From: Desulfamplus sp.
Lineage (GTDB): Bacteria > Desulfobacterota > Desulfobacteria > Desulfobacterales > Desulfobacteraceae
Assembly: GCA_015232455.1 (NCBI GenBank)
Contig: JADFZQ010000007.1
Span: 1 to 64,000 of the forward strand
Length of the DNA: 64,000 bases
Reading direction: 5' to 3'
Part shown: positions 8,494 through 17,247 of the stretch, piece after piece
How the letters are laid out: each line of letters begins with the position of its first letter
Numbering within the stretch: position 1 is the stretch's first letter
Position numbers and translations under genes: made by a program
Notes under the pieces: generated by a model
What the model was told of the DNA's origin: nothing
Databases searched by the model: none
The model's input: only the letters and a program-made list of their open reading frames with translations

Positions 8494-10017
8494 ATGGTTT
8501 ATGAAATAAAAGACCAACTTTTTTCTAAACAAAATTTTGATTCTAAGAAAAAGAATCCTGAAAAAGAGCATCTTGAATCTATTAAAAGATATAATCTTGA
8601 GCCTAAAAAAAATATTCCTGAGTTTGCAATCATAGGTCATCCTAATGAGGGTAAATCATCAGTTGTTTCAACACTTGCAGAAGATGACTCCATTGCCATA
8701 AGTCCAATACCCGGGGAGACCATTGTGTGTCAGGTTTTACCTGTAATAATTGATGGAGAGGAGGTTATCCGCTTTATTGATACCCCAGGATTTCAAAACC
8801 CACGAGAAACACTTGCTTGGATGCAAAAATATTCAGGTCCTGATGAGTTGCTTTTAAAAAAATTTATAGAGATTCATAGCAAAAATCCTGATTTTAGAGA
8901 TGAGTGTGAACTATTATCACCAGTTGCCAATGGTGCCGGAGTTATTTTTGTTGTTGATGGATCAAGACCAGTAAGGCAATCTGATCGTATTGAGATGGAG
9001 ATTCTCAGAATGACAGGCAGCCCCAGAATGTCAATTGTGAATTGTAAAGGAAGTGAACCTATACATCTTAATCAATGGAAAAATGAGTTTAGAAAACACT
9101 TTAACTCAATAAGGCAGTTTAATGCCCATAAAGCAACATGGTCTGAACGAATTGAGCTTCTTGAAAGTCTTAAAAGCGTTGATCAAGAGTGGCAGCCAGC
9201 ACTTACAAAAGTTATTGAGTCATTTAGGCAAGATTGGAAACATAGGAATATCCTTACAGCAGCAATGGCTGTTGAGATGATCGAACATATCCTCACATTC
9301 TCAATAACCAGCAATATTGGAGAGTATGAGACTTTTAATGATGTGAAACCACGGCTTGAGAAAGATTTTTGTAGTAAGGTTGAAGCAATGGAGCAATTGA
9401 CTCATCAAAAGATAAGAAAGCTCTTTAAGCACAACATTTTTAATTGTCAGCTTCCAGCTAACTCTATTTTACATGAGACACTTTTTAGTAAAAAAACATG
9501 GCAATTTTTAGGACTGTCGCCAAAAGAGGTTGCATTTGCTGCTGCAATGGTAGGAGGGGCAACAGGTGTTGTTGTTGATGTTATTGCTGCTGGTATAAGT
9601 TTTGGTGTTTTTTCGGCTATTGGTGGAATTTTGGGAGCAGGGTCTGCTCTATTAAGCGGCAGACGCATTGCAGATTTAAAATTTAAAGGGGTTAAACTTG
9701 GCAAAGATCAGGTAAAGGTTGGACCCATTTCCAATATTCAGCTTATGTATATTCTTCTTGATAGAATGTTTATCTTTTATCGAAATATTATAAATTGGGC
9801 ACATGCTCGCCGAGAAGTTGATACAGAGCTATTAACAAATAATATTTCTGAAAATATAAAAAGAGGCGTAACTTCTGGTTGGAGTAACGCTGACAAAAAA
9901 GTATGTAACCGTTTTTTTCAAAGTATATGTGGGAATAAAAGTTTTAAATATGGTAAGCAAGGGATTCGTAAGAGTATGGAGCATCTTATCCTCTCTCACC
10001 TTGATAACATAAAATAA
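8494..10017 (+). CDS. DUF3482 GTPase
   Basis: The 507-residue protein has a TrmE-Era-Septin-like G domain. G1 is GHPNEGKSS near residue 49, a G2-like segment is SPIPGETI, and G3 is DTPGF near residue 94. A G4-like motif is unclear (VNCKGSEP in its place). A C-terminal DUF3482 helical region has two hydrophobic, glycine-rich segments (AAAMVGGATGVVVDVIAAGI; FGVFSAIGGILGAGSALLSG, about residues 350-390) that may insert in the membrane. It is coupled to the DUF2868 gene just upstream. The role is unknown; the pair resembles bacterial dynamin/septin-style membrane GTPase modules only in outline. Confidence 0.8.
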   Translation: MVYEIKDQLFSKQNFDSKKKNPEKEHLESIKRYNLEPKKNIPEFAIIGHPNEGKSSVVSTLAEDDSIAISPIPGETIVCQVLPVIIDGEEVIRFIDTPGFQNPRETLAWMQKYSGPDELLLKKFIEIHSKNPDFRDECELLSPVANGAGVIFVVDGSRPVRQSDRIEMEILRMTGSPRMSIVNCKGSEPIHLNQWKNEFRKHFNSIRQFNAHKATWSERIELLESLKSVDQEWQPALTKVIESFRQDWKHRNILTAAMAVEMIEHILTFSITSNIGEYETFNDVKPRLEKDFCSKVEAMEQLTHQKIRKLFKHNIFNCQLPANSILHETLFSKKTWQFLGLSPKEVAFAAAMVGGATGVVVDVIAAGISFGVFSAIGGILGAGSALLSGRRIADLKFKGVKLGKDQVKVGPISNIQLMYILLDRMFIFYRNIINWAHARREVDTELLTNNISENIKRGVTSGWSNADKKVCNRFFQSICGNKSFKYGKQGIRKSMEHLILSHLDNIK

Positions 10018-10962
10018 TCATTTCTTTGCTGCAATTGCAAGCCACTCTCCATCGTATCTTGTCTCTAAGGTTAGGAGATTGTGGAGGTTAAGAGAATCTA
10101 ATACCAATTTTTCTCTATCTTTTATAATACCTGATAGTATGACAACCCCATCTTTTTTTAAGCAAGTTTTAATATCTGCCATTATCTCAATTAAAACTTC
10201 GGCAATAATGTTGGCTGCAATAAGATCAAATTCAAAATTGTTGCTGCTTTTTGTATTCTTGTTGCTTTTTATATATTGATCTAATGTTGATTTTTCAACA
10301 TTGAATAGTTCAGGCAAGATGGAATTTTTTATAAGATTTTCTTTTGCCACCTGAACCGCAACCTCGTCAGTATCAATTCCAGCAATATAAGATGCCCCAA
10401 GTTTTGCCGCTGTAACCATAAGTATGCCAGAGCCTGTTCCAACATCAAGAAATCTACTTTCAGATGCAAGATATTTTTCAATAAATGCAATGCACATTGA
10501 TGTTGTTGGGTGAGTGCCTGTTCCAAAAGCCATACCGGGATCAAGTTCAATCACAATATCATCTTTTTTTGGCTCAAATTCTCGCCAAGTTGGCTTAATA
10601 ACTATCTTGTCAGTAATTCTGCTTACATGAAAAAACTTTTTCCACGACTCTGCCCAATCTTGTTGATCAACTATCTCAGTTTTAATGACAACTTTTATAC
10701 CAATACCCTCAAGCTCTTTTGCCCTTATCTCTATCTTTTTAAGTAGCTCAATTGAAGTATCAATATCTGGAATATAGCCAGATATTGAAGTCTCATTTGA
10801 TATTGGCAAAGCATCACTTCCAAATCCTTCTGGTGGAGCATCAAGCGGAACTTGGCACACTACTCCTGTAAGCCCTAAAGCAAAGAACATATCAGAGACT
10901 ATCTCTTCTCCAAATATAAGATCACTACACTCAAAGAGTGCTTTTACATGTATCCATTTCAT
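10018..10962 (-). CDS. prmA: Ribosomal protein L11 methyltransferase
   Basis: PrmA trimethylates ribosomal protein L11 using S-adenosylmethionine. The 314-residue product has the N-terminal L11-recognition domain, then DPGMAFGTGTHPTT (near residue 140), the SAM-binding FLDVGTGSGILMVTAAKLGA (near 170), and the catalytic-domain motif DLIAANIIAEVL (near 245; NPPY-like position is N-I). Length matches the family. It is the last gene of the minus-strand run beginning at ribH and is separated by 73 bases from the HAD gene, so it may have its own promoter. Confidence 0.92.
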   Translation of the reverse strand: MKWIHVKALFECSDLIFGEEIVSDMFFALGLTGVVCQVPLDAPPEGFGSDALPISNETSISGYIPDIDTSIELLKKIEIRAKELEGIGIKVVIKTEIVDQQDWAESWKKFFHVSRITDKIVIKPTWREFEPKKDDIVIELDPGMAFGTGTHPTTSMCIAFIEKYLASESRFLDVGTGSGILMVTAAKLGASYIAGIDTDEVAVQVAKENLIKNSILPELFNVEKSTLDQYIKSNKNTKSSNNFEFDLIAANIIAEVLIEIMADIKTCLKKDGVVILSGIIKDREKLVLDSLNLHNLLTLETRYDGEWLAIAAKK

Positions 10963-11035
10963 GTCATCTTTACCTAAATTCTCTATTTAATTATTGAGTA
11001 ATCTGAAAGTTCAATGAACGCAATAATTAATGTGA

Positions 11036-11665
11036 TTATAGTATAGCCTTTCCAAGATCATCCATACTAATAGCATGATAATCAGCGGGTAATGCTCTGT
11101 TTCTAAATGCAGCAAACCAAGTTTTTGCACCTTTTGCAGCAAGGTAGTCATACTCAGAGTCTCCCACAAATAAAATCTCCTCTGGTTTTAGTTGCAACTC
11201 GGTCATTATCTTTAAAAGCTCGTCAGGTGCTGGTTTTGGATTCTCTACATCTGCTGCTGTAACTACCATCTCAAAAAGAGACTCCATGTCATACTTTTCC
11301 AAAACCTGTGCCATTGTGTTGGTTCTATTTGTGGCTATACATCTTATATACCCAGCTTTTTTTAAATTCTCTAAAAGTTCTCTTAATCCGGGTTCAGGCT
11401 CCATATATTGAATAAATCCTTGGTAACCCAATTTTTTCATAAAAGCATAAACTTTTTCAATAGATTCTACTTCTGGAAAAAGGTAATCTAACGCCTCTTT
11501 TACTGTAAACATGTGAACAAGTCTAAATTGTTCATCGTTTAGCTTACTCTTTCCAACATGTTCAAGCAACATATTGTAATACATACGATTAGCCTGAGCA
11601 GTATCAAACAATACTCCATCACAATCAAACACCACAGCTTTTACCTTACTAAATTTATCAACCAT
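11036..11665 (-). CDS. HAD-family phosphatase (phosphoglycolate phosphatase-like)
   Basis: The 209-residue protein has HAD motif I FDCDGVLFDT at residues 13-22 (nucleophile and acid Asp), motif II near ATNRTNT, a Lys in ENPKPAPDELL, and motif III/IV VGDSEYDYLAAKGA. A helical cap lies between motifs I and II, as in Gph/PGMB-type enzymes. The substrate is a small phosphate ester, perhaps 2-phosphoglycolate; the sequence cannot say which. It starts 17 bases past the stop of the DUF1573 gene. Confidence 0.8.
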   Translation of the reverse strand: MVDKFSKVKAVVFDCDGVLFDTAQANRMYYNMLLEHVGKSKLNDEQFRLVHMFTVKEALDYLFPEVESIEKVYAFMKKLGYQGFIQYMEPEPGLRELLENLKKAGYIRCIATNRTNTMAQVLEKYDMESLFEMVVTAADVENPKPAPDELLKIMTELQLKPEEILFVGDSEYDYLAAKGAKTWFAAFRNRALPADYHAISMDDLGKAIL

Positions 11666-11682
11666 ATTAATCTCTTATTTTC

Positions 11683-12483
11683 TTAATCTGTTATATTGCC
11701 AAATACATTAATTTTTATCTCAGGGATAATGTCGCTATCTGTATTTAACAAAATTTTATCAAAGTATCGTCCAACTTTTTTTCTGGTATTTTTTACTATA
11801 ATATCCCAGCTTCCAATTGGTAAATTTGACTCTTTAAGATGAACATTTATATTAGTGCCATCGTCTAATTTTAGCGATTTTATTACAAATGGATATTTTG
11901 CGATTGGTGCTATCTTAACATTCATCTCAATATTTTGCTCTACATTACCTAATAACATAACCTTCTTTGGAAATACGTTTACTAAAGTCTCAATTGAGCC
12001 TGATATTTTTAATTTTTTTGTCGGTGTTTGAGGGTCGTTTGTAGTAACAGTTATAAATCTGCTAATGAGCTTATTAGAATAACCTGTTGTATCAACATTA
12101 ATTCTGATTATCCCTTTTTTACTTGGGAGAATAGCACTATCATAGGCAATGGTTGTACAACCACAATCTGTCTTAACCTTTTTAATCAATAGAGGCTCAT
12201 TACCAATATTGTTCACGATAAAGTCGTGAGTAACTTTAGTGCCGTCTTCAACTGGCTTAAATATAAAATCTGGATTCTCAAACTCTGCTTTTGGAGTTTT
12301 TACATGTTTATTGTTTGTTCTATTTTCAGATTTTTCGCTTTCAGGTTTTATAGTAGAAAAATTTATCTCTTCTGCTTCTCCTGCTTCTAAGGTTTTATGA
12401 TTATAGAGCAGTATAAAAGTAAATATGAGGGTATAGCAGAAAAAATAGGTCAATAATGATTTCAAAGATTCCAATTTAACCAC
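11683..12483 (-). CDS. DUF1573 secreted/periplasmic protein
   Basis: The 266-residue protein has an N-terminal hydrophobic segment (about residues 9-27, signal peptide or anchor). A DUF1573 Ig-like domain follows at about 70-160, with PVEDGTKVTHDFIVNNIGNEPL and VKTDCGCTT, the usual Cys-Gly-Cys-Thr-Thr mark of the family. The domain is thought to act in envelope protein interactions; its exact role is unknown. Its start overlaps the 3' end of pabBC by 22 bases, so translation is likely coupled although the functions look unrelated. Confidence 0.8.
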   Translation of the reverse strand: MVKLESLKSLLTYFFCYTLIFTFILLYNHKTLEAGEAEEINFSTIKPESEKSENRTNNKHVKTPKAEFENPDFIFKPVEDGTKVTHDFIVNNIGNEPLLIKKVKTDCGCTTIAYDSAILPSKKGIIRINVDTTGYSNKLISRFITVTTNDPQTPTKKLKISGSIETLVNVFPKKVMLLGNVEQNIEMNVKIAPIAKYPFVIKSLKLDDGTNINVHLKESNLPIGSWDIIVKNTRKKVGRYFDKILLNTDSDIIPEIKINVFGNITD

Positions 12484-15065
12484 CCACAGAGATCATTTTG
12501 CCCATTAGATTTAAAGTATTTACTATTGAAATTATTATTTTCTGATGCTTGCAACATTTGATGAGCATCTGTATGTGAAATTTTATAGCCATCTTCGTGT
12601 AAAACTTTATGCCCATCAATTGACAAAACCTTCACAGCTCCCATCAAAGAGTTTAAGGCAATAACATTTTGCATTAAAGCAAGCTCAGAAGGCATAATCT
12701 CTCTTTTTGTTATCCTATAACCAGCGTTTAAAAAGATTTTTAGTGCAGCATCAAGCGTGATGCTTGGAAGAGCATAGTCTGATTTAGGTATAATAACTTC
12801 ATGCTTAGAAACTGACACAGCTATAATGGCTGCTGTATTAGTTTCTGATACTGTTCCATCGGCGTTGCATATCAGAGCTTCATCATATCCGTTTTGCTTG
12901 GCAAATAGCGATGCAAGGTAATAATAGAAATAATTAAGGGATTTATGAGCTGCTAAAGGTGTTTGTCTTTTTTCTGGAAATGTTATTAAATCAAGACCAT
13001 CTGTTGGTTCATCAAGCTCATCTGTTCGTTCATTGCAACCCAACGTATTATTACGGTGATAATTTTTATTACGTTTACTCTCCAAACGATGGATATATTG
13101 GCGGACTAAAACCGCAACAAAATCAGGTTCAGCTACGATAAGTTTTACAGCAGCAGTTTTATCTTCAAGTCCATTTAGTTTAATTAAGTTCTCAATCAGA
13201 CTATCCCATGTAATACTATTTATATGGGGAATCTCTTGTTTAAAAAGAGTCTTCCAGCTTAAAGATATTCTTCTAAGATGCTCGTCTAACCTTAAGACCT
13301 TACCCTTTTCACACCTGATGGTTTCAAACAATCCCGCCCCATATTGAAATCCAATGGAATTTGCAGATATTACAACATTTTTTTCATCTACAATTTTCCC
13401 ATTGACCCACGCTTTTTTATCCGGTGGAGGTATGGATTTATCATGTTCAATTGCTCTTTCGTTGGGAGAAAAAGACGTTTTTCCATCAAGTCTATCAATT
13501 GAAGATGAATTAAGAATCTCCATAATAGTTTTACCCTTATGAAGCGTCTCCTCATACTCTTTTTCAGGGTCAGAATCAAAGACAATACCGCCCCCAACAG
13601 AAAAACTAATTTTACCATCTGCTATAACAGCAGTTCTTATTGCAATTGAAAGATCAAGCGTGTCATGGAAGCTGATATAGCCAATAGAGCCTGTGTAAAC
13701 GTGCCTTTTTACACTTTCTAACTCATCAATTATCTCCATTGAACGAATTTTCGGGCAGCCTGTTATTGAACCACCGGGAAATGTAGCTCTAATGATGTCA
13801 ACGGTTGATTTATCAGGTGCAAGAGCTGCCTCCACAATTGAAACCAAATGAAAAACATTCTCATAAGGTTCAAGGCGTTTATGCTCTTTGACCTTAACTG
13901 TGCCGCCGACTGCAACTTTTCCAAAATCGTTTCTCATAAGATCAACGATCATTGAAAGTTCAGCGTCATCTTTAAAGCTATTTAAAAGAGTTTCGCCAAA
14001 TAGTTTATCTTCAAGTTCAGGTTTTCCTCTTTGTATTGTTCCCTTTATAGGTCTTGTCTCTATTTTATCTCCATCTCTTTTAATAAAACGCTCTGGAGAG
14101 GTAGATACAATTTGATGTTCTCCTGCGTTTATGAAAGAGAAAAACGGAGCTGGATTTTTCTTAAAAAGATTTAGAAAAAGAGCGTATGGATCGCCTTTAA
14201 ATTTTGCATTAAAACGCTGGGAGAGGTTCACCTGATAAATATCGCCAGCTTTTATGTACTCAATTATCTTTTTAACAGCTTCAATATATTCTGATTTTGA
14301 AAAATTTGATGTAAAACCGTTGGGATCGATCGAAAATGCAGACTTAAAGTTTGATGTAAAACCGTCAGAATCGATTGAAAATCTTTCCTCAAAGTTTGAT
14401 ATAACATGGTTAGAAGGCTCAAAATCACTATCTTCTTTAGTTCTATTTTTTAGAGTGTTGCTGCCTTTATTTTTGGAATTTTCGCCATTTTCAATATCTA
14501 AAACAATTTTATCCACAAAATTTGTGTGGCGATCATGAACAAAAATAATAGATGGGGCGACAAGGTAGAGATCAGGCAAATTTTGGTGATCAATGCAGGT
14601 ATTTGGGAGAGTTTCAATTCTATCTTTTAAATCATAAGCAAGATAGCCAAATAGTCCAGCACTGACAGGATAAAGAGGATTTTTATCGTCAACATCAAGA
14701 TTACACTTTTTTAACACGTTATCTACAAATTCAAGAGGATCGTCTAAAAAAGTAAAGCTCTTACCATCAATGTAAAGAAGAATATTTTCACCTTTAGCAG
14801 TGATGGTAAATAGTGGCTTTGTAGCTAAAATGTTATATTTTGCACAATCAAGAGATGTTCCACTTAAAAGAACAACTGTTCCTTCTTGAGTTGCAAAAAC
14901 CTTTACAGCCTCTTCAAATGGTTCGGTTAGTTTAAACTTTGACCTATTAACTATTTTTATAGATGGGATAATATTATCCCCCTTCTCAAAAATTTGGGAA
15001 GAGGGGAAAGGAGCCGGAGAAGTCTGTGCATAACACGATTTATTAAGAGAACTAAAAGGTTTCAT
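12462..15065 (-). CDS. pabBC: Fused aminodeoxychorismate synthase I / aminodeoxychorismate lyase
   Basis: This 867-residue fusion makes p-aminobenzoate for folate. Residues ~1-520 are PabB (chorismate-binding core with RPIKGTIQRG, LIVDLMRNDFG-like MIVDLMRND, FPGGSITGCPK and GGGIVFDSDPEKEYEE). Residues ~550-830 are PabC, a class IV aminotransferase fold protein (WVNGKIV, FQYGAGLFETIR, AKQNGYDEALICNADGTVSE). The glutamine amidotransferase PabA is not here. Odd points: an in-frame 45-bp repeat inside PabB, an acidic NERTDELDEPTDGLD insert in PabC and a repeat-like tail (GHKVLHEDGYKISHTDAHQ). The gene lies 23 bases after the MBL hydrolase and overlaps the DUF1573 start. Confidence 0.87.
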   Translation of the reverse strand: MKPFSSLNKSCYAQTSPAPFPSSQIFEKGDNIIPSIKIVNRSKFKLTEPFEEAVKVFATQEGTVVLLSGTSLDCAKYNILATKPLFTITAKGENILLYIDGKSFTFLDDPLEFVDNVLKKCNLDVDDKNPLYPVSAGLFGYLAYDLKDRIETLPNTCIDHQNLPDLYLVAPSIIFVHDRHTNFVDKIVLDIENGENSKNKGSNTLKNRTKEDSDFEPSNHVISNFEERFSIDSDGFTSNFKSAFSIDPNGFTSNFSKSEYIEAVKKIIEYIKAGDIYQVNLSQRFNAKFKGDPYALFLNLFKKNPAPFFSFINAGEHQIVSTSPERFIKRDGDKIETRPIKGTIQRGKPELEDKLFGETLLNSFKDDAELSMIVDLMRNDFGKVAVGGTVKVKEHKRLEPYENVFHLVSIVEAALAPDKSTVDIIRATFPGGSITGCPKIRSMEIIDELESVKRHVYTGSIGYISFHDTLDLSIAIRTAVIADGKISFSVGGGIVFDSDPEKEYEETLHKGKTIMEILNSSSIDRLDGKTSFSPNERAIEHDKSIPPPDKKAWVNGKIVDEKNVVISANSIGFQYGAGLFETIRCEKGKVLRLDEHLRRISLSWKTLFKQEIPHINSITWDSLIENLIKLNGLEDKTAAVKLIVAEPDFVAVLVRQYIHRLESKRNKNYHRNNTLGCNERTDELDEPTDGLDLITFPEKRQTPLAAHKSLNYFYYYLASLFAKQNGYDEALICNADGTVSETNTAAIIAVSVSKHEVIIPKSDYALPSITLDAALKIFLNAGYRITKREIMPSELALMQNVIALNSLMGAVKVLSIDGHKVLHEDGYKISHTDAHQMLQASENNNFNSKYFKSNGQNDLCGWLNWNL
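14302..14400 (-). repeat. 45-bp in-frame tandem duplication within pabBC
   Basis: Two full units and a partial third (GAT at 14308, 14353 and 14398, exactly 45 bases apart) encode FSIDSDGFTSNFKSA-type 15-residue repeats just before the conserved chorismate-binding core (SKSEYIEAVKKI). Units differ at several bases. Confidence 0.85.
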
Positions 15066-15088
15066 AATTGTATTTTATGATGCATAAA

Positions 15089-15709
15089 TTATAAAAGAAA
15101 AGGATTGGTTCTTCGTTCTTTTATAATTGTAGTTTCTGGTCCGTGTCCAGTGTGAACAATAGTCTCGTCAGGAAGGGTAAACAATTTTTGTTTGATGCTT
15201 GAAATAAGGGTGTTGTAATTTCCGCCAGGAAGGTCAGTTCGTCCAATAGAGCCAAAAAAGAGAGTGTCTCCAACAAAGACATGACCATCTGTGTAAAGAC
15301 AGATTCCGCCTCTTGAGTGTCCGGGAGTGTGGATAACCTTTAATGTTATCTCTCCAAAAGTTATCTCATCACCATCTTTAATATTTTTATCAGCAGCCGG
15401 TGAATTATCTGCAAAAAGACCAAAAGAGGCAGCAGCCCTGCCAAGCTGTGAGAGCATAGGCTCATCTTCAGCATGAATCAAAATATCGGCTTTTGTTACC
15501 TCTTTCATACGCTTATTTGCACCTACATGGTCAAAGTGTCCATGTGTATTGATAAGATATTTTACCTTTAGACTATCTTTTGCAAGAGCCATAAGTATCT
15601 CATCAGCATCATCACCGGGATCAATAACAACAGCCTCTTTTGTATTTTCACAGCCAACAATATAGCAATTTGCCATAATTGGACCAACTTCAAGTGCCTT
15701 AATTATCAT
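15089..15709 (-). CDS. MBL-fold metallohydrolase (glyoxalase II-like)
   Basis: The product is 206 residues with the metal-binding motif THGHFDHVGAN (near residue 58; HxHxDH), later His in HTPGHSRGG, Asp in FVGDTLFFGSIGRTD and a final HTGHGPETT. This is the GloB/YcbL-type layout of small MBL hydrolases, which hydrolyse S-acyl-glutathione or related thioesters. I choose ATG 15709 because AAGGTGG lies 5 bases upstream; a GTG at 15718 would overlap that ribosome site. It lies between nusB and pabBC in the same minus-strand run. Confidence 0.85.
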   Translation of the reverse strand: MIIKALEVGPIMANCYIVGCENTKEAVVIDPGDDADEILMALAKDSLKVKYLINTHGHFDHVGANKRMKEVTKADILIHAEDEPMLSQLGRAAASFGLFADNSPAADKNIKDGDEITFGEITLKVIHTPGHSRGGICLYTDGHVFVGDTLFFGSIGRTDLPGGNYNTLISSIKQKLFTLPDETIVHTGHGPETTIIKERRTNPFLL

Positions 15710-15743
15710 ATATACCACCTTTTATATTATAGAGGTCTTTAAA

Positions 15744-16226
15744 CTACTCAATGTTTTTAACTTCTCTAATACGATCAAGAATACCGTTTATAAACGAACC
15801 CGAGTCGTTTGTGCCATATTTTTTGCCAATCTCAACAGCCTCATTGATAGAAACCTTTGCAGGTATATCAGAACAATATAAAATCTCATAAAGAGCGATT
15901 CTCATAATATTTCTATCAACAACATTCATTCTTGATATTTTCCAATTTTTTGAATTCGCGTGAATTAAGGCGTCAAACTCTTCTATATTTCTTAACACCC
16001 CTTGAACCAAATTCATAAAGAAACTCTTTTGATCTTCATTAGGTCTCTCATTAGGATTATGGCAATCTTTGCTTGTCATCTCATCAAAATTGAGAAAAGC
16101 TCCATTTATCATATCTTCAAAATCAATGCAGAAAAGTTCAAACAGCTTATCTGGTTCTCCTTTGTTAAGATCAACATAAAAAAGAGCCTGAAGAGCAAGC
16201 TCGCGTGCATCTCTTCGATACAACAT
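15744..16226 (-). CDS. nusB: Transcription antitermination protein NusB
   Basis: NusB forms part of the rRNA antitermination complex with S10. The 160-residue protein begins MLYRRDARELALQALFYVDL and ends with AKVSINEAVEIGKKYGTNDSGSFINGILDRI, both family hallmarks. An acidic insert around residues 40-65 (MTSKDCHNPNERPNEDQKS) makes it slightly longer than usual. It starts one base after the ribH stop; the ribH-nusB order is common in bacteria. Confidence 0.93.
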   Translation of the reverse strand: MLYRRDARELALQALFYVDLNKGEPDKLFELFCIDFEDMINGAFLNFDEMTSKDCHNPNERPNEDQKSFFMNLVQGVLRNIEEFDALIHANSKNWKISRMNVVDRNIMRIALYEILYCSDIPAKVSINEAVEIGKKYGTNDSGSFINGILDRIREVKNIE

Positions 16227-16227
16227 C

Positions 16228-16755
16228 TTAATCTACCTTTTTGCAAGAGATTGGTGAAGCAGATTTTGACATTGTATTTGTATCAATCTCTGAAATATCT
16301 GACATAAGATTTGCCATTTCAATAGCGGCAATCGCAGAGTCAAAACCTTTGTTGCCAGCTTTTGTGCCTGCTCTTTCAATTGCCTGCTCTATTGTATCAG
16401 TAGTTAAAATCCCAAAAATTACAGGAACACCAGAGTCAAGACTCACCGATGCTATCCCTTTTGAGACTTCAGCACAAACATAGTCGTAATGAGAAGTTGC
16501 CCCCCGTATAACCGCTCCAACGCAGATTACAGCATCATATTTTCCTGTTTTTACCATCTTTTGAGCTGCAAGCGGAATCTCAAACGCACCTGGTACCTTC
16601 ATAAGAGTTATATCGCTGTCAGATGCACCACTCCTGATGAGTGCATCAATAGCACCACCTACAAGTCTCTCTGTAATAAAATCATTAAACCTTGAAGCAA
16701 TAATTCCAAATTTTTTTCCATCAGCCCTGAGAGAGGCTTCAATAAGACGTGGCAT
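16228..16755 (-). CDS. ribH: 6,7-dimethyl-8-ribityllumazine synthase
   Basis: RibH condenses 5-amino-6-ribitylamino-uracil with 3,4-dihydroxybutanone phosphate in riboflavin synthesis. The 175-residue product shows [10 protein letters not shown] near residue 18, [11 protein letters not shown] near 54, [15 protein letters not shown] near 81 and [24 protein letters not shown] near 113, all typical. The C-terminus carries an extra ~15 polar residues. It is the first gene of a minus-strand run ending with prmA. I saw no FMN riboswitch upstream. Confidence 0.94.
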   Translation of the reverse strand: MPRLIEASLRADGKKFGIIASRFNDFITERLVGGAIDALIRSGASDSDITLMKVPGAFEIPLAAQKMVKTGKYDAVICVGAVIRGATSHYDYVCAEVSKGIASVSLDSGVPVIFGILTTDTIEQAIERAGTKAGNKGFDSAIAAIEMANLMSDISEIDTNTMSKSASPISCKKVD

Positions 16756-17247
16756 ATTTTTTAATCCTTAAAAGAAACATTGGTTTTATTATTATTTGTT
16801 TTTAACATAGTATATTATATCTAAATTTGTTAAGTGTCATTAACAATTACCTCTTAACTCTAACTCTTTTTAGAAGTAATAATTATATGTTTTGATAGCA
16901 TTTCCAATCATTTTCATCAAGGCTTTACTTTGGAGATCACTGTTTTCTTTACTTTTTTTAATCAACTGATATATTAAATTTAACACATCAAGATATTAAT
17001 TTAAGCTATCTGCTATTTTATCTTATAAATAAGTATTTGAAAATTGTAATTCATTATGCTATAGAAAATCGTAAGATATATTAGCAATAGAGAACCTATT
17101 GATAAAAATGTCTTTTTTCATACCTTGAATAAGCTGTTTGTCTGCTGTTTTTTTACTGTTTATAAAACTTTTCTAAACATATTTTTTGGAGCTATAAATT
17201 AGCATCTAATATAACAACACCTAAAAATAGAAATGGAGGAAACCCAC
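16756..17247. other. Divergent intergenic region between ribH and the ABC transporter operon
   Basis: About 490 very AT-rich bases with no ORF of note. They should hold promoters in both directions; the only one I can point to is the candidate listed at 17037-17065. No riboswitch-like structure was evident. Confidence 0.6.
17037..17065 (+). promoter_or_regulatory. Candidate sigma70-type promoter for the ABC transporter operon
   Basis: TTGAAA at 17037-17042 and TATAGA at 17060-17065 are separated by 17 bases, a near-consensus sigma70 arrangement. It would give a 5' leader of about 175 bases. In such AT-rich DNA chance matches are common. Confidence 0.35.

Noticed and set aside
16756-17247. 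FMN riboswitch upstream of ribH
   Set aside because: No RFN-element consensus (such as the AGGG...GGGTGAAATTC-like blocks) seen on the minus strand.
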